DNA of 64,000 bases, from positions 1-64,000 of the IMG/VR virus record IMGVR_UViG_3300044608_000251, one strand, 5' to 3'. The stretch's first letter is position 1, and each line of letters opens with the position of its first letter. Positions 1-7,264 of this stretch are shown here, in pieces. The position numbers and the translations under genes were made by a program. The notes beneath the pieces are model-generated. The model ran no database searches. It was not told the origin of the DNA and worked only from the letters and a program-made list of their open reading frames with translations. This DNA is from a virus.

Positions 1-2
1 TG

Positions 3-251
3 ATGCCAGTCACCAGCGGTTATGGTAACCAAGGTGCGCCTGACTTTTTGATTTGCATAAAGGGAAGGTTCTATGGCATAGAATGTAAAGCTGGAAAGAA
101 TAAACCTACTGCGTTACAAGAACTCAATCTTAAAAAGATTATAGAGTCAGGCGGGGTAGCTTTAGTAGTAAGGGAAGACGACATAAAGTATCTGCCCTCT
201 TTATTAACAACAGGAGAATTAAATGAAAAAGAAAGCGGTAGTAGAACTTAG
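3..251 (+). CDS. VRR-NUC domain nuclease (5' truncated)
   Basis: Small PD-(D/E)xK nuclease of the VRR-NUC type, a family found in phages as stand-alone structure-specific or recombination nucleases. The core is visible: GAPDFL with the acidic residue D14, then YGIECKAG giving E27-x-K29, followed by a Gln (Q39) and a GGVALVV strand. The first Met lies two bases from the window edge and the usual N-terminal helix is missing, so the true start is probably upstream and this is a partial gene. It overlaps the next gene by 29 bases, consistent with an operon. Family call fairly sure; role in the phage inferred. Confidence 0.75.
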   Translation: MPVTSGYGNQGAPDFLICIKGRFYGIECKAGKNKPTALQELNLKKIIESGGVALVVREDDIKYLPSLLTTGELNEKESGSRT

Positions 252-438
252 CAGTAACCATACACAAGAAGTTCAGATACAAGAACTTCAAGCCGAAATC
301 GTTAAATACCATCAATGGTGTAATGAGTGGCGAAGGCTCAACGACGGGCTAGAAGAAGAACTCCAACGCACACAGTTTATGTTGATGGACACCCAAGCGG
401 TGATTAGCTACCTAGAAGGAAAGCTATTTAACCAATGA
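223..438 (+). CDS. Small coiled-coil protein
   Basis: 71-residue hydrophilic protein with a continuous heptad-like stretch (about residues 15-65, rich in Glu, Leu and Gln) that suggests a coiled coil. It has no signal peptide or known motif. Its start lies inside the 3' end of the VRR-NUC gene and its stop overlaps the next ATG (ATGA), so translation is probably coupled. Function unknown. Confidence 0.6.
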   Translation: MKKKAVVELSSNHTQEVQIQELQAEIVKYHQWCNEWRRLNDGLEEELQRTQFMLMDTQAVISYLEGKLFNQ

Positions 439-1292
439 AGAAGTTATGTGTAGTCAACTTTTGGGAGGGTGCATTTGATGGGGATTTCTTTGACTTCTTT
501 TTTAATGCTTGTTTTGATGACGTTACTTATATTAGTGATCCTCATAGTGCCGATCTTATTATTACTTCTGTGTTTGGAAATGTTCAGACTCCTCCCGAAA
601 AGACATTGGCTTTCATTGGAGAAAATGTTAGACCAAGTTTTTTAGGTTACTCTCATTCTTTGTCTTTTGATTGGGATAATTACGGTGGTCGTAACCATCG
701 CCTTCCACTATGGTATTCGAGGTTAGCGTGGGATGGCTTTGAACAAAAACCTAGGCGGGATAACCACCACAATCATGGCTATGAACAACTCATTCCCATT
801 AAACCGTTAACACAACGTCGTAAGTTAGACATAGCAAGCAAAGATAAGTTCTGCGTTTTAATTGCCAACAACCCCGAAGGCTTACGGGTTAACTTGTACA
901 ACTCTTTGTCTAAGTACAAACAAGTAGATGGCTATGGAAATATGTTTGGTAACCCCTTACGAAAATCTAAGTTCGCTATCCTACCTGAATATAAATTCTG
1001 CTTATGTCCTGAAAACTCTATCTATGATGGGTACATTACTGAGAAGCTAATTGATGCGTATGCAGGGCTAACCGTGCCTATATATAGCGGCGATGCGTCT
1101 GTGGCTGAAGACTTTAATTACATGGCTTTCTTAAACTACCAAGAGTTTAAAGATATGAGTAGATTTGTAGAGTACGTTAGAGGGTGGAATATCAATCAAG
1201 AGATGTATAAACATACGTATGAGCAACCCCTGCTACTCAAAGAACCAAGCCTTAATGGGGCAATTGAATTTGTACGGAGCATAGTCAAATGA
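435..1292 (+). CDS. GT10-like fucosyltransferase
   Basis: Glycosyltransferase resembling the C-terminal half of family 10 (alpha-1,3/1,4-fucosyltransferases), which transfer fucose from GDP-fucose to a glycan. The diagnostic block lies at about residues 187-219: KFCLCPENS, then DGYITEKLIDAY and TVPIYSGD, matching the family pattern of a K-F-x-x-x-x-EN-S segment followed by YITEK. There is no membrane anchor, so it is probably cytosolic. It stands in the same operon as a FkbM methyltransferase, a radical SAM enzyme and two GT-A transferases. Possible acceptors are host lipopolysaccharide or a virion glycan (inference). The start overlaps the previous stop. Confidence 0.75.
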   Translation: MKKLCVVNFWEGAFDGDFFDFFFNACFDDVTYISDPHSADLIITSVFGNVQTPPEKTLAFIGENVRPSFLGYSHSLSFDWDNYGGRNHRLPLWYSRLAWDGFEQKPRRDNHHNHGYEQLIPIKPLTQRRKLDIASKDKFCVLIANNPEGLRVNLYNSLSKYKQVDGYGNMFGNPLRKSKFAILPEYKFCLCPENSIYDGYITEKLIDAYAGLTVPIYSGDASVAEDFNYMAFLNYQEFKDMSRFVEYVRGWNINQEMYKHTYEQPLLLKEPSLNGAIEFVRSIVK

Positions 1293-1465
1293 GTTTTGGT
1301 CAGTTAAAAAAAGAGTATGCGATGAGTCAGAAAGATGTTGCCAAAGAACTGCATTTAGATATAAAAACTGTGCGAACTGTTGAAAGATCAGGCATAGAAA
1401 AGATTAAAAAAGCATTAGCCGAACGAGGTGTTTCGTTAAAAGATTTGATAGAGGTATATAAATGA
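1289..1465 (+). CDS. 58-residue HTH protein
   Basis: Short gene fitted exactly between its neighbours, with ATGA overlaps at both ends. The translation contains MSQKDVAKELHLDIKTVR followed by TVERSGIEKIKKALAERG, a helix-turn-helix with the look of an Xre or sigma region 4 recognition unit. It is probably a small DNA-binding regulator, or a structured partner of another protein. No other domain fits in this length. The exact coupling at both ends is the main evidence that it is real. Confidence 0.6.
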   Translation: MSFGQLKKEYAMSQKDVAKELHLDIKTVRTVERSGIEKIKKALAERGVSLKDLIEVYK

Positions 1466-2184
1466 AGGAAGAAATACAAAAACTGATTGATTCCCTACGA
1501 CCAGTCAAAACTAAGTTTGATCTTATTCGAGTCGGCGGCGACAACGATGGTGGCTATTTACTACCTAACGACTTATTAGGTATCACCGCATGCTTTTCAC
1601 CAGGTGTAGACGTTACGGCATCATTTGAAATAAATCTTTGTAAGCGTGGGATTGGCTCTCACCTTGCTGATGCTTCAGTTGATAGTGTGCCTAAAGGATT
1701 TACCCCCCGTTCGTTTACCAAGAAGTATTTAGGTGGGTATAACGATGATACCCATATGACCCTAGCCGCATGGATGTATGAGCAACGGGCTTTCATGGGG
1801 GATTTTATATTACAGATGGATATAGAAGGTGGCGAATACACAACTCTATTATGTACACCGCCTGACGTATTGCGTAAGTTTAGGATTATTGCAGTAGAAA
1901 TACACAATGTGCAGACATGGTTTACCCCGTTAGCTTGGCCTGTAGTTAAAACATTCTTTGAAAAGCTATTAGAAGATTTCCGTGTAGTACACAACCATCC
2001 TAATAACAACTGCCCATTTATAGAAGCAGATGGAATTTTGATGCCGACAGTATTTGAATTAACTTTGTTGCGCAAGGATAGAACGATTGCGTTGGGTTAT
2101 TGTGATCAGTTCCCGCACTCATTAGATATGCCTAATGTATTAGATAAACCTGATCGCCCATTGCCTGAAGGATGGTACAAATGA
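1462..2184 (+). CDS. FkbM-family methyltransferase
   Basis: SAM-dependent methyltransferase-like protein of the FkbM type, a family that usually O-methylates sugars or glycan-linked products. The block QMDIEGGEYTTLL (residues 118-130) matches the family's D-x-EG-x-E core, followed by the strand IIAVEIHN. The N-terminal nucleotide-binding part (IRVGGDNDGGYLLP, residues 22-35) is also typical of FkbM-like proteins in glycan loci. Neighbours are a GT10 transferase and a radical SAM protein, so sugar modification is the likely job. Substrate unknown. Confidence 0.65.
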   Translation: MKEEIQKLIDSLRPVKTKFDLIRVGGDNDGGYLLPNDLLGITACFSPGVDVTASFEINLCKRGIGSHLADASVDSVPKGFTPRSFTKKYLGGYNDDTHMTLAAWMYEQRAFMGDFILQMDIEGGEYTTLLCTPPDVLRKFRIIAVEIHNVQTWFTPLAWPVVKTFFEKLLEDFRVVHNHPNNNCPFIEADGILMPTVFELTLLRKDRTIALGYCDQFPHSLDMPNVLDKPDRPLPEGWYK

Positions 2185-2435
2185 ACAATGAACGCAGTCT
2201 TGCCAAAGAAATAACAGAAGGATTTGAAGCACTTAAATCTATGAGAAACAATGAACCAGTAGCGTGGACTGCGTGTTTAGATTGTGGCAAAAGAGTTACA
2301 GGCGATTCTATTCATACTTGCTCACCACAGTTAAAGACACTAACAGATGAGGAAATAGATGCTGTTTGGTTTAGTTACAAAGGCGATATTAAAGATTTTG
2401 CTAGAGCAATACTAAGAAAGGCACAAGAGAAATGA
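2181..2435 (+). CDS. Small Cys-containing hypothetical protein
   Basis: 84-residue protein starting at the ATG that overlaps the preceding stop (ATGA); an in-frame ATG nine bases upstream is less likely. A short ACLDCGKRV segment followed by HTC could form a small zinc knuckle. The C-terminal half (LTDEEIDAVWF...DFARAILRKAQEK) resembles a short helical element repeated in phage hypothetical proteins. No function assigned. Confidence 0.55.
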   Translation: MNNERSLAKEITEGFEALKSMRNNEPVAWTACLDCGKRVTGDSIHTCSPQLKTLTDEEIDAVWFSYKGDIKDFARAILRKAQEK

Positions 2436-3295
2436 GAGAGAAGTACGGAATAGTACATAGCGATAGCCCTGTCATGGAGTTAACAACCATGATTGGATGC
2501 CCGTTGATGTGTACTTTTTGCCCCCAAGATAATTTACGTACGCAATATGGTACGTCTGAGAAGTATATGAGTCAAGTTGATCTGACAAAGATGCTAGTCA
2601 AGTTACCAAAAAACACCCGTATTGATTTCTCAGGTATGTCAGAGCCTTGGGCTAACCCCGAATGTACTTCTATGTTAGAAGAAGTTTTATACATGGGGTT
2701 TAACGTAGCCATCTACTCAACCCTTTATGGTATGACTGACCCTGAACGGGTACGCAAAGTATTAGAAGAACACCCTAACCAAGTAGAAGTAATTATGCTA
2801 CACCTGCCTGATGCCAATGGAAACATGAAGGGCTGGAAGAACAGTGAAGAGTGGCAAAGAGCCGCCGCTATCATCTCTCATACTAACGTACCATGTCGTG
2901 TCGGTGCGATGACTATGGATAGGAACGGTATAGTTCATCCCGAACTGCAATCTATGGTGGGTCAATTAGCTGGATGGGTAGGGCATACTAGGGCAGATAG
3001 CCTTAACTTGGAACAGATTGCTGGTCAAGCAATTAGCATAACACCCCATAATAAGTTCTCATTAACTTGTAGGTCAACACCATTCTATGATCGGAATGTT
3101 CTTCTTCCTGATGGTTCTGTGGTTCTATGTTGCATGGACTACGACCTTAAACACATTATTGGAAACCTTTTAGAGCAGACCTACGATGAGGTAATGCAGG
3201 GTAAACCCTTGCAGGACTTGGTTGCCATAAACGAGGTTTCTGAATTTAATAAATGTAGTATTTGTAAATCTTGTGAAAACGTGAGGAAGATATGA
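2432..3295 (+). CDS. Radical SAM protein with C-terminal Cys cluster
   Basis: Radical S-adenosylmethionine enzyme. The N-terminal CPLMCTFC segment (C23, C27, C30) gives the CxxxCxxC motif that holds the 4Fe-4S cluster used to cleave SAM. The region DFSGMSEPWANPE fits the following barrel strands. A second set of cysteines near the C-terminus (C233/C234, C275, C278, C281) resembles a SPASM or twitch auxiliary-cluster domain, used in peptide- or sugar-modifying members. At 287 residues it is compact for a SPASM enzyme. It lies between glycan-type genes with four-base overlaps. Substrate not predictable. Confidence 0.8.
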   Translation: MREKYGIVHSDSPVMELTTMIGCPLMCTFCPQDNLRTQYGTSEKYMSQVDLTKMLVKLPKNTRIDFSGMSEPWANPECTSMLEEVLYMGFNVAIYSTLYGMTDPERVRKVLEEHPNQVEVIMLHLPDANGNMKGWKNSEEWQRAAAIISHTNVPCRVGAMTMDRNGIVHPELQSMVGQLAGWVGHTRADSLNLEQIAGQAISITPHNKFSLTCRSTPFYDRNVLLPDGSVVLCCMDYDLKHIIGNLLEQTYDEVMQGKPLQDLVAINEVSEFNKCSICKSCENVRKI

Positions 3296-3555
3296 GAAGA
3301 AAAGAGCCTACTGATAAAGAAATAGAAGATTTACCTGATGGATATATTGAAGCGCTGGAAAGGGCAATGACTTTTACAGCGGAAATAAAACTTAAATTAA
3401 GAGATGACTTTGCCATAAGAATTATGGCTGGCATGTGTGCTGGTGATTGGAAGTTAGACCTGTCTGATGGTAAGACGTGGGAAAAAGCGGCTTCTAAACG
3501 TGCTTATGAGATAGCGGATGCAATGATTAAAGAGAGGGAGATTAGTAATGTTTAA
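3292..3555 (+). CDS. Hypothetical protein
   Basis: 87-residue protein, mostly helical and charged, with no recognisable motif. The start overlaps the radical SAM stop by four bases and the 3' end overlaps the next small gene by eight bases. Kept as real because of operon spacing and preceding purines (GAGGAAGAT). Confidence 0.5.
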   Translation: MRRKEPTDKEIEDLPDGYIEALERAMTFTAEIKLKLRDDFAIRIMAGMCAGDWKLDLSDGKTWEKAASKRAYEIADAMIKEREISNV

Positions 3556-3712
3556 AAATATTGCAATAGTCGTACTTCTTATTGTTATAGGTATTTATTT
3601 TTGGGGGGATAGCCCTGCCCAAGAGTGTCCTGTGGAAAAGAAAACCCCACGATGGGAAGACAATTGCATCATTCAAAAGAGTGGTGATAGGGAGATAAAG
3701 ACATGCGGATAA
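3548..3712 (+). CDS. 54-residue membrane-anchored protein
   Basis: Begins MFKNIAIVVLLIVIGIYFW, one N-terminal hydrophobic segment that would act as a signal anchor. The polar remainder carries three cysteines (QEC, DNC, KTC). The ribosome binding site is GAGGGAG. Its end overlaps the following glycosyltransferase start by ten bases. Probably an inner-membrane micropeptide with a periplasmic tail. Function unknown. Confidence 0.55.
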   Translation: MFKNIAIVVLLIVIGIYFWGDSPAQECPVEKKTPRWEDNCIIQKSGDREIKTCG

Positions 3713-4419
3713 TGGTAATTACCCCTACTACTGGGAAAGATACGCTATTGAAGGCAATAGAAAGTGTGCGGAACCAAACTATCAAGACTGAGCATTTAGT
3801 TGTGGTAGACGGAAATGGGGATATATACACCCGCTTTGCCAATATGCTTTTAAATAAAATCAGCCCCAACTACGATAACCCGTTACAGTTTATTCCTTTA
3901 CCCGAAAACGTAGGTGGTAATGGGTGGTACGGACACCGAGTCTATGCGGCTATGCCACTAATGGTAAACGCTGATTACATTCTTTTTTTGGATGAGGACA
4001 ATTGGTTCGAGCCTAATCATGTGGAAACCATGATTAACAAAATAAAAAGTAAAGACTTAATGTGGGCTTACAGTTTAAGGAAGATATACGATGAACGAGG
4101 ACAATATGTTTGCGATGATGATTGCGAGGCACTCGGTAGATACCCGACGTTTTATGATCATACTGTCAACTTTGTTGATACTAACTGCTATTGCTTTAAG
4201 CGTGAGTATTTGGTCAGTATTGCTCATTCTTTCTACGGGCAGTGGGGTGCTGACAGACCGTTCTATAAATCTGCCTCAACAAATTTGCCTGCCTTCGGAT
4301 GCACAGGAGAGGCTACGGTTAATTACCGAGCGCCCGAAAGATTACTTAGCATGTTTAGAGAGGGCAATGAAGTCATGAAAAAAGCCTATGGGGAACCTTT
4401 ACCTTGGAGAAAAAAATGA
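3703..4419 (+). CDS. Glycosyltransferase family 2-like
   Basis: GT-A fold glycosyltransferase. The N-terminus MVITPTTGKDTLLKAIESVR with HLVVVDGNGD is the nucleotide-sugar binding start of family 2. FLDEDNWF (D97-E98-D99) provides the DxD metal-binding motif. At 238 residues it is a minimal soluble domain with no membrane segment, so it probably acts in the cytosol on a phage- or host-derived glycan. It is the third sugar-type enzyme in this operon. Sugar and acceptor unknown. Confidence 0.75.
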   Translation: MRIMVITPTTGKDTLLKAIESVRNQTIKTEHLVVVDGNGDIYTRFANMLLNKISPNYDNPLQFIPLPENVGGNGWYGHRVYAAMPLMVNADYILFLDEDNWFEPNHVETMINKIKSKDLMWAYSLRKIYDERGQYVCDDDCEALGRYPTFYDHTVNFVDTNCYCFKREYLVSIAHSFYGQWGADRPFYKSASTNLPAFGCTGEATVNYRAPERLLSMFREGNEVMKKAYGEPLPWRKK

Positions 4420-4580
4420 TCGAAACGTTAGTCAAACCACAACCACTAGATAATGACGTTGCAGTAGTAAAAATATTACAACTGATGGGGCAGTTAACCC
4501 CGAACGATATTGCCTATGTGTTAAGGGTATCAGCGCAAGTTTATATGGCTGTTAGAGAGGATAAAAATAATGGAAATTAA
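4416..4580 (+). CDS. 54-residue hypothetical protein
   Basis: Starts at an ATGA overlap with the glycosyltransferase stop and ends ten bases into the next gene. The sequence contains VAVVKILQLMGQLTPNDIAY followed by VLRVSAQVYMAV, which looks like a small helical or HTH-like unit. There is no close match I can name. Supported by position and coupling only. Confidence 0.5.
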   Translation: MIETLVKPQPLDNDVAVVKILQLMGQLTPNDIAYVLRVSAQVYMAVREDKNNGN

Positions 4581-4785
4581 ATTACGCATTATTAAAGAAA
4601 ACAAAGACGGGTCTGCCAACGCAGAAATCGACTTTGATAAAGAAGGTTTAGAGTTCTTAGTACAAGAAGGCATACTGCATATACTAGAAGCCTACATTAA
4701 ACAGAACGAGAACGCCAAAAAAGGGGCTAAGCTACGTAAGAAGTTAGCTAAAAAAGAAGAATTTGATATAGACGGGAGATGCTAA
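4570..4785 (+). CDS. Hypothetical lysine-rich protein
   Basis: 71 residues. A beta-like N-terminus (MEIKLRIIKENKDGSANAEI) is followed by a helical segment and a very basic tail (KKGAKLRKKLAKKEE). This arrangement recurs in small phage proteins of unknown function. It directly abuts the next start codon. The tail could bind nucleic acid (inference). Confidence 0.55.
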   Translation: MEIKLRIIKENKDGSANAEIDFDKEGLEFLVQEGILHILEAYIKQNENAKKGAKLRKKLAKKEEFDIDGRC

Positions 4786-5061
4786 ATGAATGGATTATGG
4801 GAATTAGCAAACAAGGTTAGTGAGATTGGTTGCAGGATATACGGCATTAAGTGCGTTGCTGAGATGCAAGGCGAGGCTGATTCAGACAACATGAATAGCG
4901 GGGTATCTTGGACTATTGCAGAAATGTGCGACATTTATAGCGACAAATTAGAAGAATTATCATCAGCAATTATGTCTGTTAGTCACGAACAAGAAGAACG
5001 TATCCGAGAATTAGAAGCGCTTGTAGCCAAACACGAACTGAAAAAAGGGAGAAAGAAATGA
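4786..5061 (+). CDS. Hypothetical protein
   Basis: 91 residues with a predicted C-terminal helix or coiled coil (SVSHEQEERIRELEALVAKH) and a basic tail. It starts on the base after the preceding stop and overlaps the next gene by four bases. No family recognised. Confidence 0.5.
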   Translation: MNGLWELANKVSEIGCRIYGIKCVAEMQGEADSDNMNSGVSWTIAEMCDIYSDKLEELSSAIMSVSHEQEERIRELEALVAKHELKKGRKK

Positions 5062-5852
5062 GTTTTAAAAAAGATAAACAACCCATGATGCCAGTCATCC
5101 AACAAGCGCCATTGGCTAAACTGTTTGTAGCTACACCCATGTACGGCGGTATGTGTACAGGCTTGTATGCGTCGGCAGTAATGCAATGCGTAGGCGCTTT
5201 TGGTCAGGCTGGTATTCAGATGTACTACTCGTTTATGATGAACGAGTCTTTGATTACCCGTGCCCGTAACAGTATGGCTTATGACTTTATGAAGTCTGAT
5301 GCTACACATCTTATGTTTATTGATGCAGACATTGGGTTTAATCCACAAGACATCCCCCGCATGCTTATGGCGGACAAGGATATTATCTGTGGTATCTATC
5401 CTAAGAAAGAGATTAACTGGGTAGAAGTTACCCAAGCAGTAAAAGCTGGTGTTCCGCCTGACCAACTGAGTCAGCATACTGGGGCATTTGTTCTTAACTT
5501 ACCATCAGGTGTACAGAGTGCAACAGGAAACATTAATGAGCCTATTGAGATTGCCAATGGTGGTACAGGGTTTATGTTAATTAAACGTAAAGTATTTGAT
5601 ACCCTTGCTGATAAAGTGCCAAGCTATACAAACGATATGTACCATGCGGTAGACACAGTACGAGAAGTTAAGGTAATTAGAGAATACTTTGCCACCAGCA
5701 TTGATGAAGAATCTAACCGTTTGTTATCAGAGGATTACCACTTCTGTAAGATTGCAAGGCAAGCTGGGTTTAAAGTTTGGTGTGCGCCTTGGGCTAGTTT
5801 TAGTCATACAGGTTCTTATAACTTTAGTGGGCAACTACCGAGGTCAGCATGA
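5058..5852 (+). CDS. GT-A type glycosyltransferase-like protein
   Basis: 264 residues. The N-terminal strand KLFVATPMYGGMCTG is followed by NESLITRARN and LMFIDADIGF (D89-x-D91), the order expected for a nucleotide-sugar-dependent GT-A fold with its DxD metal site. This group is widespread in phages and usually annotated as a glycosyltransferase; the acceptor is unknown. The later NGGTGFMLIKR and SEDYHFCKIARQAGF segments match the acceptor-side part of the fold. Together with the GT10, GT2, FkbM and radical SAM genes it makes a broad glycan-modifying set. Confidence 0.65.
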   Translation: MSFKKDKQPMMPVIQQAPLAKLFVATPMYGGMCTGLYASAVMQCVGAFGQAGIQMYYSFMMNESLITRARNSMAYDFMKSDATHLMFIDADIGFNPQDIPRMLMADKDIICGIYPKKEINWVEVTQAVKAGVPPDQLSQHTGAFVLNLPSGVQSATGNINEPIEIANGGTGFMLIKRKVFDTLADKVPSYTNDMYHAVDTVREVKVIREYFATSIDEESNRLLSEDYHFCKIARQAGFKVWCAPWASFSHTGSYNFSGQLPRSA

Positions 5853-6043
5853 ACGAAGAAGACTTGAGGGATTGCTTTGCGATGTTTGCAATGATGGGGC
5901 TAATTGTAAATGAGGGAAGACTAGATGATCGCATACCTAACAGAGCATACTTGATGGCAGACCTAATGCTAGAGGCACGTAACCCATCCGACGAAGAAGG
6001 TATTGCAGTAATTAAAAAGAGGAAGTATGTCAGAAAAAATTGA
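5849..6043 (+). CDS. Hypothetical protein
   Basis: 64 residues, acidic, with Met-rich helices near the N-terminus (LRDCFAMFAMMGLIV) and a basic end (KKRKYVRKN). Overlaps the previous stop by four bases and the next gene by 17. Resembles short phage proteins of unknown role. No motif. Confidence 0.5.
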   Translation: MNEEDLRDCFAMFAMMGLIVNEGRLDDRIPNRAYLMADLMLEARNPSDEEGIAVIKKRKYVRKN

Positions 6044-6218
6044 TATGCGTAAAGCGGTAAGGGATGCAGAGGTTAGCCTAACAGGTAAGCGTTACTGTAC
6101 TAGCTGTCAATCAATGCAACCTGCGTTAACAGGTACGATGTTAGAAGGTAAACGAAACAGATGGCAATGCTATAACTGTACTAAAAAGATAAATGCACGT
6201 AAATATGGAAAGGATTAG
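6027..6218 (+). CDS. Zinc-ribbon-like small protein
   Basis: 63 residues with two CxxC knuckles (YCTSC near residue 25 and CYNC near residue 50), spaced as in a zinc ribbon, in a basic context. Probably binds zinc and perhaps nucleic acid. The ribosome binding site is GAGG, inside the preceding gene. Confidence 0.55.
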   Translation: MSEKIDMRKAVRDAEVSLTGKRYCTSCQSMQPALTGTMLEGKRNRWQCYNCTKKINARKYGKD

Positions 6219-6223
6219 AGAAG

Positions 6224-6517
6224 ATGACGATATTGAAAGAAGCGCATAATATTATTTATGGTGATCGTGAGAAGACCTACGGACACCCAAGCAAGAACCT
6301 TAGCACCATTGCGGTGATGTGGAACGCATACTTAAATGCTAAACCCGTACCTACTGGGGTGTTAGAACTTAACGCTAAAGATGTAGCCGCCTTGATGATG
6401 TTAGTTAAAGTGGCCCGCTTTGCTAATGACCCAACACACAGAGATAACTTAGTAGATATTTGTGGTTATGCCGCATTGATCGAACGGTGTGATGAGGCTG
6501 AGACAGACGATGCGTAA
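6224..6517 (+). CDS. DUF6378-like phage protein
   Basis: 97 residues carrying the pattern of a common phage family (DUF6378 as I recall it): an N-terminal GDREKTYGHP block, a WNAYL segment, then KDVAALMMLVKVARF and DNLVDICGYAAL. The function of the family is not known; members sit among replication genes. The ribosome binding site (AGAGAAG) is clear. The 3' end overlaps the start of the next gene. Confidence 0.7.
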   Translation: MTILKEAHNIIYGDREKTYGHPSKNLSTIAVMWNAYLNAKPVPTGVLELNAKDVAALMMLVKVARFANDPTHRDNLVDICGYAALIERCDEAETDDA

Positions 6518-6932
6518 GCCCTTTGAGCAAGAACTTCACGACCTTTACGATGCGCCCGCAAAAGAAATGGTAGCTGATTTTGTGGAAAGAAAATGTGGTG
6601 TAACGGTACAACCAAACCCCGATCAATACGGAGTTGATCTGTTAGTATTGAAGGAAGGTAAGTTGGTTGGCACAATTGAGGTAGAAGTTCGCCAATGGCA
6701 TCCGTGCCCATATCCGACAATCCATGTGCCTGAACGTAAACGTAAGTTCTTCTCAGAGAATTCTTTATTCTTTGCGCTGACAAAAGAAATGACCCATGCG
6801 TACTGGATTCAGATGAAAGACATAGATCAATACCCTGTTAGGGAAATCAGCAATTACAAAGTTGCTAGAGGTGAGCTATTCTTTGATGTACCCACAGACC
6901 AATTTGTATATACGGATTTAATAAATGACTGA
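6510..6932 (+). CDS. Possible PD-(D/E)xK-fold protein
   Basis: 140 residues from the chosen ATG; in-frame GTG and ATG codons lie 18-21 bases upstream. The segment QYGVDLLVLKEG followed by GTIEVEVR has the order D-(x)n-E-x-E typical of restriction-endonuclease-like folds, although the usual Lys is replaced. It could be a nuclease relative, or a small fold with the same strand order. Overlaps both neighbours. Confidence 0.5.
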   Translation: MRKPFEQELHDLYDAPAKEMVADFVERKCGVTVQPNPDQYGVDLLVLKEGKLVGTIEVEVRQWHPCPYPTIHVPERKRKFFSENSLFFALTKEMTHAYWIQMKDIDQYPVREISNYKVARGELFFDVPTDQFVYTDLIND

Positions 6933-7104
6933 TTTAGAATTTACAAAACAAGATGCACAAGAAGCCTTTTTTAATTTAGGTAAGATGGCTGGAAGACTGA
7001 GCCATGACGAGGGTAGAAGATTAGCTATGTTGACACAGATCATTGCAAGCTATATGACGCAATTAGAGGAGAAGCTGAGTGAACACAACGAAAAAAGAAC
7101 TTGA
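6925..7104 (+). CDS. 59-residue hypothetical protein
   Basis: Alpha-helical small protein whose central part reads GKMAGRLSHDEGRRLAMLTQ. The start overlaps the previous stop, and the end overlaps the GTG start of the next gene by 26 bases. Supported by coupling and coding-like composition. Function unknown. Confidence 0.5.
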   Translation: MTDLEFTKQDAQEAFFNLGKMAGRLSHDEGRRLAMLTQIIASYMTQLEEKLSEHNEKRT

Positions 7105-7264
7105 GAGCGCATTAAAAAGGTTAGTAGAGTCTGCATCTAACTACGTTCAAGACGATATATGGTACGTTGCTTTAATGCTTGATATACAAAATGCTGCCTT
7201 TGTATTAGGTGATGACGCAACCCATGATTGGGTAGAAGAATGTTTAGAAGGGATTACAGAGTGA
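7079..7264 (+). CDS. 61-residue hypothetical protein
   Basis: GTG start preceded by GAGGAGAAG, a strong ribosome binding site. Small acidic helical protein with a Trp-rich middle (DDIWYVALM). Its stop overlaps the GTG of the polymerase gene, so it may set the translation rate of the polymerase. No family recognised. Confidence 0.5.
   Translation: MNTTKKELESALKRLVESASNYVQDDIWYVALMLDIQNAAFVLGDDATHDWVEECLEGITE

Noticed and set aside
4001-4015. TGGTTCGAGCC as a tRNA T-arm
   Set aside because: Lies inside the GT2 coding region at the DxD motif, with no other tRNA arms around it.
4091-4378. 95-residue plus-strand frame inside the GT2 gene
   Set aside because: Lies wholly within the glycosyltransferase in another frame; hydrophobic look arises from shifted codons, and no ribosome binding site is present.
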